Positions 13,157 through 27,074 are shown, counted from the first letter of the stretch. The stretch is 64,000 bases of DNA from Gymnorhina tibicen (GCA_013399875.1 VXAZ01006886.1:2431288-2495287), one strand, 5' to 3'. The notes: generated by a model not told the origin, from the sequence alone. Numbers and translations are program-made.

Positions 13157-14464
13157 CGGTGGATGTTACTACTCAGAACTACAGACATGGAATGAAATTA
13201 TTTACTTTAAGTTCCCCTGTATTTTTCTTGGCAATACTTATGCCTAAGGAAGTCTCTGGGAAATATACTTGAGTCTGATCAACGAGGTACATGCAGAAGC
13301 TGCTTTTCTCTCCTGGAAGAGTGTGTTAGCCAGCCAGCTGTGTGTCCATAGCTAAATGGATATCCCTGCTGACTGACATACAGCCCACCAGTTCATGGGG
13401 ATTAAGTTTTCTTGTACTTGGAGTGGGACAAGTCAAAACTGGTTACAATTAAATACATCAGAAAAGTTGTAGAAGAGGGAAAGGATCAGAAACCTGTGGA
13501 TCTTGGGCTAAAACGCTGCTCTGCTTAAGGGAAATTGCAAATACTTGCCTATTTAAAATGCTATTTACCATCTTACACAAGGTTGAGGATATCTCAGTTG
13601 CCGAATTTCAGTGCATCAGTCATTTGTTTTTCTTGAAAGATTATTGGACACAGAAACTTTTTTCCTTCAAGTTTCTAATTATTGATTTCATAATCATGGA
13701 CATCCTCCAGGAACCTTTCCACTCTTCAGCCCCAAGGAGAGCAAGAGAACAAACAAGTAACTGTAATAAAGTGATGGCTCACACCACTATTCCCAGTTAA
13801 ACTTGGCATGATTTTTTTTAATATTCAGCACTGACTGAGACCTTTTTTGAAATGTAGTTTTCCTTCAATAGAACTTGGCAGTTCATAACCCTTAATTCAC
13901 CAGCTGTCTTCTAATTTTTGCCTGCAGCTCTCTCCAGTCTTGTGTAACATTCACAAACTCTTTTTGCAGAAGGTTGTAAGTGGATCAATTAACATCTAGC
14001 TAAGTAAATCCAATTGTTAAAAGCTATTATTATTGTAATCAAACAGACAGCTTTTCCCCTTTGGGTCATTTGGTACAAGGGCAAATTTAGCACCATACTA
14101 ATAACTAATGGCTTATCAAGCAGAAGCAATGTAACCTGCTGCTAATTATGGAGAAAAGGCAAGCTCACAAAGTACTTCCACAGCTCATGGATGTAAAATA
14201 CAGAAACTTAAGAAATGTTTAACTTTGAATATATTCACTTCAAATCATCTCAATTGCTTGTCATTATAATTGTAACCTCTTATCTCTACTGCAGCAACCC
14301 TTTCCCTTGGAAAAGGAAATTATGTTCATTCATTGCTTCCACAACGATGCTTTTCAATTAATGTGTGTAAAATTACCCATGCTGTTTCCATGAACCTTTA
14401 ACAACCTGTTATCATAAAATGTAATTTAAAACTTTCTCCATAAAATAGATGCTTACTGAATGTA

Positions 14465-14570
14465 TAGCATTCAACAATTACTTGACAAACATCTGCCTCC
14501 CTGACTATTTCATAACTTAGCATTCAACAATTACTTGACAAACATCTGCCTCCCTGACTATTTCCTAACT
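14465..14570. repeat. 53-bp tandem duplication
   Basis: Copies at 14465-14517 and 14518-14570 start TAGCATTCAACAATTACTTG and differ at a single base near the end (CATAACT versus CCTAACT). The near-identity indicates a recent event. Confidence 0.93.
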
Positions 14571-17500
14571 ACTTAGTAACCAAGACCTTCACAATGAATT
14601 CATATCCAGATTTGCTTGCTGCTCAGGAATCAAACTTCATATTGATTTTCTTGATCTTCAACAGAATTTCAGCCATGGTTTGCCAATATCCACTCTGTAT
14701 TTCTGCAGAACTGCAATACCTTCAGATAATGGACACCTTATATTTTGTCCAGAAAGACCAGAGCCTACAGAAGCAGTGTGAATGGAAAGTGTAAACAAAA
14801 CAGGCTTTTTCCATTGTTGAGAAAACTCTCTTTTTGTTTACTTGAACCGGCAACCTACAGGTACATTATAATGTAATTCCTCTCACCAAACAGCCATTCC
14901 GTGTTTTGTCCATGCCACTCAGATTTTCTTTACCCCTTCTAGTGTATAAACTTGGCTGTTTTCATATCGTAAAACCTAAGCCATGGAAACCAGAATTGAA
15001 ATAAGAGTTGGGGTTACAGTCTACATTTATGCAACAGTCTAACTGTGAAGAATGGGAAGGAGTTACTTAGTATGATCTGTGTAATAGTTTTATTATAAAA
15101 TAAACATGGACTGAATGGCAAATTCCTCATAACAAGAAGGTGCATCAGATTCCTAAAGAGTCTCCCATGGGACTGAGCAGTGGAGTGTAGCAGTCTCCTG
15201 GCCTAGCATGAATGATGTGCTCCCCTGGATACATCCACTTCCATCAATATCTATCATTTGGTTGGCTCTACTGTATGAAACTTGACAGTAAAAAGCAAGA
15301 GTTCACCATTACAACATTAATAAAACTTCCTAGTATGTATCATTTTTTATTATATTCTTTTTTGGACAGCCTCATCTGTAATCACATAACAGATTCACAG
15401 CTATTCATCCTTTCATCTTCTATCAGTAGCACATTTGTCTTGGATTATTACCTGTGTGGTACAGCTATTTCTATCTTAAGAAGGTTCTTCAACCTCAGAG
15501 CAAATGTTTATTTAAATAATTTGCTCCTGTCTAGCAAAAGTGCACACAGAAGTAGAGTCCCTTCAGTACCATGTATTTTATTACCAGGGCAAGCACTTTC
15601 TCTATATTAATAGCTAATAATAAGAATCCACACTGAACACTTAAGCAAAATGGCATTTCAGTTCTTCACCAAACCCTTCAATAAGACTGCCTGACAATTG
15701 AGTTTCTGCACCATGGAGGCAAAATAAAATTCCCTCTTTCAATGGCAACATTCTTATCAAAGGAAGGGAGGAAAGAAGGATAGGAAACAGTCTGTGGTTA
15801 TTGACTCTACACTTATTTACATAACAAGAGACCATTTGTCTTGTGGTACACCACTATTCTAGTGCTGAGCAAATTAAAAGGTCAATATTGTGACAAGAGC
15901 ATTCCAAATTTAAAATATTTTATTTAAATGTTCAGCTATTTGACAGTTCAAGATTGGAGCAGAAGCATGAGCAGTTATTTATGGGTCCATAAGCATTATA
16001 GAGTAGCTAACATTTAAAACTTGTTTGTGCATGTGCAGACATACACAGAACATGATTCTCAGCAGTACACTGCAAAGACAGGCAGTCCTTAAAAATGCTT
16101 TTAGACTCAGAGCTTTCTTGTGACTGTTTGACTGGCCTTTCTTTCCCCTCCCCTTCCAGCTACACAAGGCAACAGTACAGAAGGGCGGAGCTGAAACACA
16201 AGGAATGATGAAGACCTAGTGCAAACCTGTACTGAAATTTGGAGTTACACTTAAACAGAAAAGTTCCTCTCCATCCTGCTGCTCCCACCAAATTTTTCTC
16301 TAGTGCGAGTCAGTGGATTTACTACAAAAAGGAAGTGTTTGTAATGCAATGCAGTCACCATTATAATGTGGTGAGGCTTAGAACCACAGCATATGGGGAG
16401 ACCTCGCTGAAATTTAACATTCCATCAAGTGCAACAAGACTCACAATAGTTCCTTGCTCTCCTTCTCTAATTTGAAATCTGCATGCTTCAAGTTATATTT
16501 TCTTACCAAGACACTGATGCTTATCCTATCGTAACCATTACAATTTCCAACACTTCTCTCCAGCTGGGCATGCCAAGGGCATGCAGAGGAAGTTAACAGA
16601 ATTCAATAGTACTTCTGTGAAATAAATGTGTGATCTTTCACTTATCCTGTCAAGAAACATGTTGCCATTCTTGATGCTGACATTTCCAAGGTTATTTTTG
16701 TAGAGGAAAATGAGAGAAAAGTGCCATTTTATCTGTGTTACAGCAACACAGAAAGAACTTACTCAAACACAGTACCAAGCAGCTCCTCCAAACACTCAGC
16801 TTTGGGTACAACAATGTACTTCACTGTAATGCAGTCTCTCCATTCTAACAGTGATGCCAGAGTTCATCAGAGACACTTAATTTCTCAGGACAATCCTTAA
16901 GGGCAACATATTGTCTAAAGCAGCACCAGCTGGAAAGCCAGTCATCACTACTCCTTTATTCCAAAACGTGTTCCATTCTTTCAGCTATAAACACAGATAC
17001 TCTCTCAGTTCCTCAGTTCTTTGGAACTGGAAATAAATTCTAACTCTGAAAGAATTACTTGAGAGTTTTAGACCTATTAAAAAACCAGCCAAAAGCACAG
17101 AACAGACTTTTCCAACACTCTGCAGCAGTAACACATCATCCCATCTTTGCCTGAGATCAGCTTCAACCAATCTGAGACACGGGGGCTGACTCAGGAGCTA
17201 GACAAACAAGAACTGCACATGAGATTTCACACTCTCCGAAATGATGCAGAAACAGATGATTCACTCCCTATCAAGCCAAACAGAGAAGAAGTAGCACATC
17301 AGAGTTCCCTAGCAAAATAACCTGTGAACAGTCTGGTTCCACCTCCTTAAGGACTAAAAAGCCCCAAACTTCCATTAGAAACTTTCCTTGTCATCTTTTG
17401 TGCAACTGAACACAAGGAAAATGACTCCCAAACACAGATGCAGAAGTATTTCAGATAATTTTTTTTCAACATATGTTCAACCCTTTATAATGTATTTTTC

Positions 17501-18615
17501 TCTCACAGAAAGTCCACCTTGTAGACATTTGAATTATCACATTACACAAAATTCCATTTCTAGTTCCACCTCTCAGCATGGAAGCATCTATTTTTGACTG
17601 TCTTTCCAAATGTATTTTGGGAACCAAAGAAACAAGTAGGTACTTAAACTGCTGAAGGTCACTCAAAAACCTTACCAAGTGCTTAACTCGGAGTTAAAAT
17701 TAACAGTTTAAAAGTACCTAATTTGCTTGAACATCATTTGGATTTTTTCAGGAGAGCCTTTTTCCCTCTTCAGCCACAAAAGTGCTTTGAGAATCTGATT
17801 AATGTCACGCAGTACTTCCCACTGCATCTTATATAACTTCGGGGACATCTAGGAACTTTCTTAGTCACATATTCCCCTGAAGTGATTAGTTTTCAGTACC
17901 CATTAGACACTAAAAATTTGAAAAGGGAATGCCCAAATCTTAGTGAAGTGAAGGTAAATGTAGAACATATCCCCAGATAAAAAATATTGTTCTATTTTTA
18001 AGTCCCCCTTGCACAATGAAAAGGAAAAAAAAGGCCCCACAACAGCAAAATCATCAATAGCAAGGTAAGTACAGCTTTCAATTACAGAGCTAACGGTTCA
18101 TTACAGTTCATCTCTGAAGCATAAAACCTCAAGACACTGAATCATGTGCCTAAATACAGGATGGCACACTGCTTATCAGGCCTGGTAAATCCTCCTCCAA
18201 AAAATGTTTGTATGAGTTGAGAGGAAAAATAAATGCAAAAGGCATGCACAGAAAAGGGCACTTTTCATAAGAGAAATTTCTTTGTGAAGTAAAGCTCTTC
18301 CTGGACCCACTACAACTCTTTTTGGAGTGCATTTTGTTTTGTTGTGCAACAGGCGCATTCCACCAGACAAAAAAAAATTGTGGATGAAACAGCTGGGCAG
18401 AACATGAAGATTTTTCTTTTTTCATACTCCTTCTCTTTATAGTGCAAGTACTCCTAAACTTTAGAAATTTCAGTTTTTTGGTGCTTATTTGCTTATAATT
18501 TGGTCTTTTCACAATGAAAGTACTTGCTGAAATAACACTTTTTAATTTCTTTTTTATCTTTTGACGAGACAGCAAAACTACCTGTAATTTTACCAAGGAT
18601 TTCAAAAGTAAGTAT

Positions 18616-18661
18616 TTCCATGTTTAAGATTAATTAACTAACTTCCATGTTAAGATTAATG
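18616..18661. repeat. Imperfect direct repeat of about 20 bp
   Basis: The segment ttccatgtttaagattaat recurs as ttccatgttaagattaat, with one T deleted, separated by taactaac. It is a local, diverged duplication with no further signal. Confidence 0.6.
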
Positions 18662-20085
18662 CAAGTATGTTTCCTTGTTGTATTTAAATATCTAAATTCA
18701 ATCTACTGTCTGCATTGCAAATGCCCTTGAATGGGATTCTGCAAGGTGCTGAGATCTCTACCTTGATATGGGAGCTATTAAAACACAATGCTATCACTGA
18801 CAGAAAGAAAAAAGTTATGTTGTTGTGCTGAGTAGATAAAAGGGAGATTAGTCAGCAGCTGCTGGGTCAGACACTAATGAAAATGTATTAATGAGGGGAA
18901 AAGGAACAGTCTTGGGCTGCTTTTGATAAATCTAAACTTTCAAAGCATCCAATTAGAGACTCGGTCTAGTGAGTGTGTGTCTAATAGCCACTGTGGAAAA
19001 GGTTATAATAATGATATGATGTCTTCCTTGAACCTTCAGGTACATCTGATTGCCACGCAGTAATAGAACCTTTAGCTGCAAGTGAAGGATATGTTGTTGG
19101 ACAGAGATAGCAAATCAGCCCTGGAAGGCCAGAAGCATATTCCAATGAATGGCAGGCACGAGGCAATTTCACAACTGTCTGTTAATAGGGTTCCCAGCCC
19201 TTCCAACCATGTTGTACTTTGTCACTGTCACTCTTACAACATGGTGCTGTTGGAATCCTTAGGGCTGCTGGCTGAAGATGTAGCTGTAATAGTGACAAGG
19301 AGGAAAAGGAATCACTTTTTCCCCCCATGCTGAATATTGTTCTAACAGACATTTTTTCTACCTTAAAATGCCCACTGGTTTCAATCTCCTGATAGCAGAG
19401 CTAATTCATGCAGCAGTCCTCTCCCCAAAAGGTTCATCTTTCAGTGGGGAAGCAATGGAGCACAATACCCTGATAACCAAGACTCTTCCCTGACAGGGTT
19501 GTCTTTTACTAGCAACAAAGGCAATGATAAACATCATTCTAACAGATATATAGCTTACTGCAACGACTTTGGTTTATGTTTGGCAAGTTAGAAAAAAATG
19601 CCGTTATCTATATTTTTACAAGTAACACATTTCATTTCAGCACAGGACTCTGTTTTCCCACTGTCATGAAGGGAGACTCCTCATAAGGAGTCCAATGGTG
19701 CTGAAGAAATACTTCCCAGCTCAAACTCCTTTATTACGGTTGTTATCACAGAAGTCAAAGCTGACACTTCACTTGTTCTGCTTTCACACCCCTGGCAGCC
19801 TGTGTCTACGTTCATAAAAAGGAGACACTTGTATCCATATTGGGTTTTGCTCTGATCAAACCTCAGATCATCTGGAAATTTCCATAAAATCATGATAAAG
19901 GCAAAAAACCTACAGTAACTATAACTTCACATGCTGGTGGGAAAAATCTTTAGTGACCAGAGTGGATACTTTCATTTTGCACTAAGTAACAAATAGTTTT
20001 AGCAAGACAGAGGTAAAAATGGCTGTTCTGCCTTATCCATTCAGCTTCCTTAAGTTCCTTTCAGAAATATTCTAGGCAAGCTGTT

Positions 20086-20142
20086 TTCCTTCCTTCCTTC
20101 CTTCCTTCCTTCCTTCCTTCCTTCCTTCCTTCCTTCCTTCTT
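20086..20142. repeat. (TTCC)n microsatellite
   Basis: About 14 uninterrupted TTCC units form a polypyrimidine tract on the + strand. Length polymorphism is likely. Confidence 0.97.
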
Positions 20143-22131
20143 AAACCCAGTTAGTATATAAAAATTCACTTATGTAGTTCTCCAGTTTCTAGGAAGCTTT
20201 TAATGTGAATTTGGAAAAGTAATTTTCGATGCTCTGTTGAAAGTAACTCTCCTTCTAAATTAATTCTTTTTTTTTTTTCACATATAAATGAGAGAAACAC
20301 ATCATCATGAACATTACTCTGAACTCCTGAGGAATCCTTTCCTAATCTGAGATTATATTTAGGTATCAGGTTTTCAACTTTCAATTATTTTTCTCTTTTC
20401 TTTTACTCTTCTAGTGAAACACAGCGTGCCATTCTCTTATATTATATATATAAGATATAGGTATAGGTATATCCCTATCTAAATCTATAAATTTTCATCT
20501 AAAATACACAATTTAAGAAACTATATTTTCTCTTTTATCTTCTTCTATATTAAATGTGCTTAGTACTTTTCACTGAAAAGTGAAATTACAATCTTTATCC
20601 CTTATTTCAATTCAGTTTTCCAGTGGCAATGTCAATAAATCAGATATAAATGCTCCTTCCTCCTGCTTTGCATGCATGTGCATCCAGTAAGTGAAACCAC
20701 ATGGCTTCACTGCTGTTAAAAACCAATCTTGTCATGTGTCTGGGAGAAATCTTAACTTCAGCAATGTGTCCTTAATTATATTGCTTGGCCCATCCCCAGT
20801 GATTCTTAAGTTGATTGATTATACACGTGCCTTAAGAGCCAGCTTGCAGTGGCAAGTGTGTTGCATTTCCATAACACTGGGTGTACCAACTCATTTAACT
20901 AAGCAGACAATATTTGGATTTTTCAACTTAGACTTTTTTTAAAGGTTACTATAAATTTTCATCCTAAGTGCTATTTCTATCAAATAAGTGCCAACTTAGA
21001 GCCAGAAATTCACCAAAAGGACAGACAGACATCTAAATGTCACTGTTACTACAACAAATTATTTTCTAATGTTCCAGGATGCCTTGGAGAGTTAAACACT
21101 GGTTCATTTCTCAAACAGGATGTGGTAGAATGAAGCCAGAGCCTTTCCCACAGAAGGGATGCTATTGTGGAGCTGGAGATGCAGACAGAAAAGAATTAAC
21201 CATACAGAGCTGTGAGAGGAGTGAATTTATGAGATTTACTACACAGAGTACCCCTTAATCAACAGGAAATAATGACTTGTGCCTATGTTCTAAGAGAGAT
21301 GCACTGGATGATGGTATTCAGTTACCCTGAAGATTTTGCTGCTGGCTTTCTGAGCTGGTATTTTTTTCTTTCTGAAGCAGTAAAACTGATTTATGGCAAA
21401 AAGAAAGCATTTGGGAAATAGATACACTCACCTATCTAGGAATTTTCCTAGGAGTAGGTAACAGTCCTGCAACTGCTCTGCACTGATAGCAGCGTAGTGA
21501 AAGAAAACAGGCTGAGTATTATTTTGGATTTTCATCATTTTTTCTGCACCCAATTTACAGTCCTTCTGGGACACTGGCTTTAAGTCCTTAAGGTTATCAC
21601 AAGAATGGTTTTAACCTTTTTCTAAATGGCTGCAGTGAATCCAAAATTGTGCTCTAATTGCAACAGCTGATACAACTTTTTCTCTTCATCTGGATTCTAG
21701 AACTGGAAGCAAAATCTTTCTATCACTGAATTCTATCACTTAGGAGTCATGTGAAAACTTGTGGTCTAAGATATTTGAAAGTATCGCTATTAAGTGTTCT
21801 TCAGATGAGGTAAAAATGACTATTTCTGTCTGACAAAATTGATTCTTTAAAATATTCTTCTAATGGATGAGACCCTGCATTAAAATGGCATTTCAGCTTT
21901 TATGGTCAGGCATGAACAAGCCAAAGGAGACACATATTTTCTTAGCTAAATTCTGCTTGTCATGGAAGTATCAGAGAAAAAACCTCAGACTTCTTTCTAT
22001 AGATTATTTTAATTCAAAATCCATCCATCAGTATTCCAGTTCAATGTCTAAGTAATGCAACCTTTATCTGATGAAGATAAGAAGTGGCAGTTGCAATTAC
22101 AAAACTTTGCCACAGAATAAATACAATTAAG

Positions 22132-22175
22132 TTATAGACTACAGTCACAGATATTAATGTGACTGTAGTCTATAA
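22132..22175. repeat. Perfect inverted repeat, 18-bp stem and 8-nt loop
   Basis: The left arm TTATAGACTACAGTCACA (22132-22149) is the exact reverse complement of the right arm at 22158-22175. The loop is GATATTAA. Pairing stops on both sides of the stem. No gene is nearby, and the stem is shorter than usual for a microRNA precursor. Confidence 0.92.
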
Positions 22176-25100
22176 TATTAAACAAAAAAAATGCATAGCT
22201 CATGCAGGGAATTCAGGTCCTGAAAAAATCTTTTAAGGGAAAATTTAAGCAGCCTTAATGGCAATGACAAAGCACTTAAACTGGGTTCAGATTTTCCATC
22301 CACGTTAAAGTTAGCCCAGAAGGAAGCATACTTTAGTGGATAACATAAAGGGTTATGCTCACTGACTTGCTCTGCCTAGTGGCTTCTCTCATGACCTTGG
22401 CAAAACCATGTTGCCTCCTAAGTTTTTCTGATTTCACAAAGGCAGATGATTTTTATCTGCTTCCTCGAAGCCTGAATAAAGAGCTTTGAATAAGTGCTCA
22501 GGAGAATTAATGAACAAATAAATTCAGTATTCCCCATTTATTTTGAAAATCAAGGTTGGTCAGCTTTATCCACTGGCCATATGAACTGGCATAACTGTGA
22601 GCTCTGTGTGCTCTGTGTACACCCTCACCCTCCCACAGCGTCTGCACCCTGTCCCTACTGTTTTGTCAACAAGGTGTCAGACAAGTTCCTCTTCTGAGAT
22701 GTGAATGAGGGAATTCCCCCTTCTCTTGGGTGTCAACACAAAGTTTGTTCCTGCAGGTCTCTGCTCTGGCAAGATCAGCTAAGAACTGACATCAAATGAT
22801 AAAGTGTTTAGGCAACAGCTCTATGTACAACTGGTCAGAATTCTTTCCATTCCTTCTCTGGAGGGCCCAGGCCTGAACAAAGCAATAAGCCCAAGAGTCA
22901 GAAGCCAAACCTCCAGCTCCAAGGCACTGAGGTAGGCTTGCTTGTACTGAGTGTACTTGACCTAGCAAGAAAGCTTGGGATCAGAAGGGATATCCAAGGC
23001 AGAGTAGTGCCAGTCAATACTGAGAGAAGGCAACCCCCAAGTGGGCCATAAGATAGTATTTGCTGAGCCCATTTTGCAAATTACACCTTCTGATTCTGTC
23101 CTCTCCTGCTGTGCATGCCTCTCCTACTGCCCCTGCCACATCTTGGCGAGGTCTCTGGGCAGCAGCTGAACCCCCAAGGCCTGCAGGCCATCACACACTG
23201 ACAAGGAGCTGATTGCCTCCTTCCAGAGTACTTTTAGTTTTCAGAATGTGACTCCTGGTGTTTGTGCAGAACAGGGCCCCCATCCTGGTGAGATAGCACC
23301 TCTGACAGCTTTTGCAGTAGCAGCCATCACTGAATACATTTCAAGTGATTAATTTTCTAAAAAATAAAAATAAACCTAGTGAGTGCACATGTGCTAACAA
23401 GTTAAAAATAATAATAGGTGTCTGTGACCATGTTGCTTCTGTCTGAATCCTTCAGGGGAATTCAGTTGCTAAGAACAACTTACGCAGTTTGCCATATTTC
23501 TGTGTGTTAAACAACAACCAAATAACTATAGGCAAAAGTCCCAGCTGTCAAGCATGAGGAGCGTAGAGGCTGCTCGGGGGAGTACAAGGCATTTTTCTCC
23601 TGTGTTATATCTGCATATTGGATCATTTAAAAGGAAAATTAAATGAGGCAAGGACAGAGTGGGAAGCATGTTACTGTCTCTTCAAAATACCATGCCCAAA
23701 AGTTTACAGGAAAAATTCCATTTGACTGGTCCTTCTGTGCTTTATGTAGAGCTCTAACAGTGCTTTACGGAAGAACCTTTCCAAGGGGAATGCACTTCCA
23801 GCTCCTTCCGATAGCAAGAAAGGCTGAACTTTGTTCACCTACCCAGACAGAATTTATCTTCTGGGCAGGTCTCAGACACAATGGGAGGAACTGGAGGCAA
23901 GTGTTGCAAGTAACATCCATGACTGCTGATTCACTCCACACAAACAGCATTTGGGCCTCACTTTTCAGTCTTGTCAGTCAAAGTGTTTTCCATGAGATCT
24001 TTTCTTTTCAAACTGTCACTAATCAATACTGACTCATAGGAAAGAGGCAAGCAATGCCATCTTTGTTTCTTCACACACAAATAAAGACTGAAAAGTTACT
24101 TAGGCTTTTAGCAGAAGTACGCTGATTTTTCATGACTTTGCTTTATTTCCAAGGCCTTAATATTCAGCCATAAATCTTAGCCCTGTGTTGAAACCTGGCA
24201 CAAAAGATATGAGCTCAGAGTTTTATTTTTAGCAAGTGGTTTTGCAAGAAAAGGATGCTGAGAACAAAACAGTCATGACAATTAGGAGAGGGCACCTTAT
24301 CTGCATTTCTCTATGTGTAGACTTTTTCCATGGAAAGGAAATATTGTTTTGCCATTTTGGAAGTTTGTCTCTGTGTATGCAGTATATAAACAACAAATAC
24401 GGAGCACAAAGAACAATTTCTAAGTTTTCAAGTGGATAATAAGTCAAAATTTTAAAATTTTGATGAGAGGCAGGTCAGTATAACTGGCAGGGCAGACCTG
24501 AGACTTAGAACTCTCCACCCAGGGCTTTTAAACAATAGTGTGAACAGTACCTGTATCGTATCCTGGCACCCTATGATTTAGGCAGGCATTTGACGGTGGT
24601 GGAGTTTTTACTGTCTCTCAAGATATTGATTTGTAAACTGAATATTCTCTTTGTGGACCTTAACACAAAGCTCCTTAAAAGCTCATGAAGAATCACAGAA
24701 CTCTGTCAAGTCAGTATTTCATGTTTCTTTAATTCCCTACTTAGCCAGTTCTCTGATTGGTTAAATGTAGTGTCTGTAAACCTCCTAGCTGTATTTTTAC
24801 CTGAAAAAGCTCAAAATGCTAATTTAGCCTGATGGATAAACACATGCTTAGAAAATACATATATTGGGGAAAAAAATGTAAAAAATAATAAGGGATAAGC
24901 ATAACCAAAACATTGTGGGGAAAAGCTGTACAAGTTTATGTATATGCTGTTAATTAGTTACGATATTTTATACAAAGGATGTATTCATGTCATAATTAAT
25001 TCTCTCTGAATGTGCCTAGCTCTGCATATTCACAGCAATGGAACCTTCTGTTACTTTATTAGTTGTTAATGGACATTAATTGTTGATGGTCACACAATAC

Positions 25101-26707
25101 AGCTTCAGTCTCTTCCCCATCTTACCAAAATGACTGTTACATAGGAAGCAAACTACGTCAGAACTGAAATCAATGAGCATATAAAATATCTCACCTTGAG
25201 CTTCTAGCACATGCTCTGATTCTAGGAGGTGATTGTAGACATTCAGTCTGATGTATTCTTATTTTTACAGGACCTTTTAGTATATACATAAAATGTATAA
25301 GTAGTAATAATGTGTTATTAATGTTGATGCAACATGGAGGCTAAGAAAAAAGGTACACAAACATATGCAAAATCAAACCTATTGCAGAAGTATTACATAA
25401 TATCACTTCAGAACAAGGGGGTTTTAATTTTCACTTTCAACGTGACATCATTCATGGTTTCATCTAGAATTTCTTAGAGTGGAAACAAACACATTAGTAG
25501 TAGATGTGATCAGCCCAATAAATTGTGCTTGAAGTGAGACACACGTCTTACAAAGCCATTCTCGTCCTATGTAAAGACATCAGCGATCACCAACTTCCTC
25601 GGGTAAACTGCTCTACAGGCAAACTGCACCCTACAGCCAAGAATGCTGGAGGCATTTTCACAGGAATTCACCCAACTCCAGCTTTCAGTCACTGCAGTTC
25701 CCTGTGCCTTTGCCTGATGCCTGATTGAAAACCCTCTTCATGTCTTTTACAAGTACAGATCAAGATACTTCTTTTCCTTGTCTTAAATTAGCTCCCCAAG
25801 TTGAGGCATTTTAAGAACTCAACTCCAGGAAGCTCTCAACTTTCCTTAGGTTTGTTTTGAGGTTTTTTTAATACCTGTACAAATTTTCAGCATTTGTGGA
25901 ATTTTGCATTAAATTTTCACAAAATAAAGGCTTAGAAGAGAAATCATAAGATCAGTAAGTCTTCCATTTACTTATTTCTGAGTTGAAGATCTAGACCTTA
26001 ATATTTTTTCTAACAAATTTTTTAATAATATTCCCCTTTTAAAAAAAAGGAGAGGAAGGCAAGGATTTCAAGAAGTTTTTGACTTTTGGTCACTTCAGTC
26101 TCTGTAGAGCCATCTGTAAGTTATCTTAACTGATTAAAGCCACGTAACATAAAACCTTATCTTAAATTAATTAGCTTTTAGTATTTACTTTAAATTCCAG
26201 TAAAGTTTGACTGCACATGCAAATTCTCCATTCTGACACATTCTGAATGTGCTTATTTGTGCAACTGAAATCTGTGTTTTTCTCCACAACAATGTATAAA
26301 ATAGCTTTCCAATGCCAACTGATATGTTTCAGAGGAATTTTAAAAAATCATGTTTAGGTCAGGATTGATACTAATTATGATTGATTTTGATTTACTTTAC
26401 ATTTGCTAACCTTAAACCAAAACAAAAATATGAAAGTGTAGTTGGTATAAGTACAGCTATTGGTATATAGCAGATACTTTGAAAATGAAATGAAAACAAA
26501 AATATTTTTAACAGGAATATTCCCTTTCCTGCCCTGTCTACATTTGTTTCACATTCAAGACTTCCAGAAGTTTTAAATGGGAGTTCTGGATGTGTTGGCT
26601 CTGTAAGACTGCCACTTCATAGGGAAAAGTGACATGTAGAAAGGAGCTAAAAAGACAATTCACCTTGGAAACTTTGGGTTGTACAATTTGCCACTGTGTT
26701 CAATATA

Positions 26708-26831
26708 TTTCAAAGGTATCCCATAATAGCCAGAAGTTCTTTACAAAGGTCACTGTAAAATCATATCCTGTATTACAACATATTTCTGAAAGTGTTCCTT
26801 GTCTGCCAGCTGTTCAACTGAACTTTGTCAA
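26708..26831 (+). promoter_or_regulatory. RBP2: RBP2 upstream cluster of HNF4/RXR-like CAAAG motifs
   Basis: Three elements with a CAAAG core lie about 125-250 bp before the inferred RBP2 start site: TTTCAAAGGTA at 26708-26718, TTACAAAGGTCA at 26741-26752, and the inverted TGAACTTTGTCAA at 26819-26831. The last two contain near-perfect direct-repeat-1 half sites (AGGTCA, AGTTCA). Mammalian RBP2 is known to be controlled by such nuclear-receptor elements in the intestine. Use of these sites here is inferred. Confidence 0.45.
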
Positions 26832-26925
26832 GGAAAGCAAAGTTTCCAGAGTTATCACTCTGCCCCTTCAACCGTATTATCTACAAAATCATATACCTGA
26901 GTGGAACAAAAGATATGAAAAGGTT

Positions 26926-26932
26926 TATAAAA
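26926..26932 (+). promoter_or_regulatory. RBP2: RBP2 TATA box
   Basis: TATAAAA lies 76 bp before the RBP2 ATG. This predicts transcription from about 26955 and a 5' UTR of about 47 nt. The position and match are good for a tissue-restricted, TATA-driven gene. Confidence 0.7.
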
Positions 26933-27001
26933 CATTCTCTTAGCAGAGATTGTTTCCAGTCTCACCTCTTGAGCTGAAGTTGGTTTTAAGCTCTCGCCAC
27001 C

Positions 27002-27074
27002 ATGCCTGCCGATTACAATGGGACGTGGGAAATGGAAACCAATGAAAACTTTGAAGGCTACATGGTTGCTTTAG
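27002..27074 (+). CDS. RBP2: RBP2 coding exon 1
   Basis: The exon encodes 24 codons plus one base: [11 protein letters not shown], then [13 protein letters not shown]. The donor is GTAAAT. The lipocalin-like signature G-T-W at residues 7-9 starts the barrel. The ATG is preceded by CTCGCCACC, a near-optimal initiation context. Confidence 0.95.

Larger units (their letters stand above)
11671..26700. other. RBP1-RBP2 intergenic region
   Basis: About 15 kb of AT-rich DNA separates the two genes. What I can support in it is listed separately: a 24-bp duplication, a CR1 end, a 22-bp palindrome, a 53-bp tandem duplication, a TTCC microsatellite and an 18-bp-stem hairpin. There is also an AT-rich simple stretch at about 20440-20476. 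Single open frames up to 151 codons (minus strand, 18150-18605) and 132 codons (plus strand, 15212-15610) look like chance. Confidence 0.75.
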
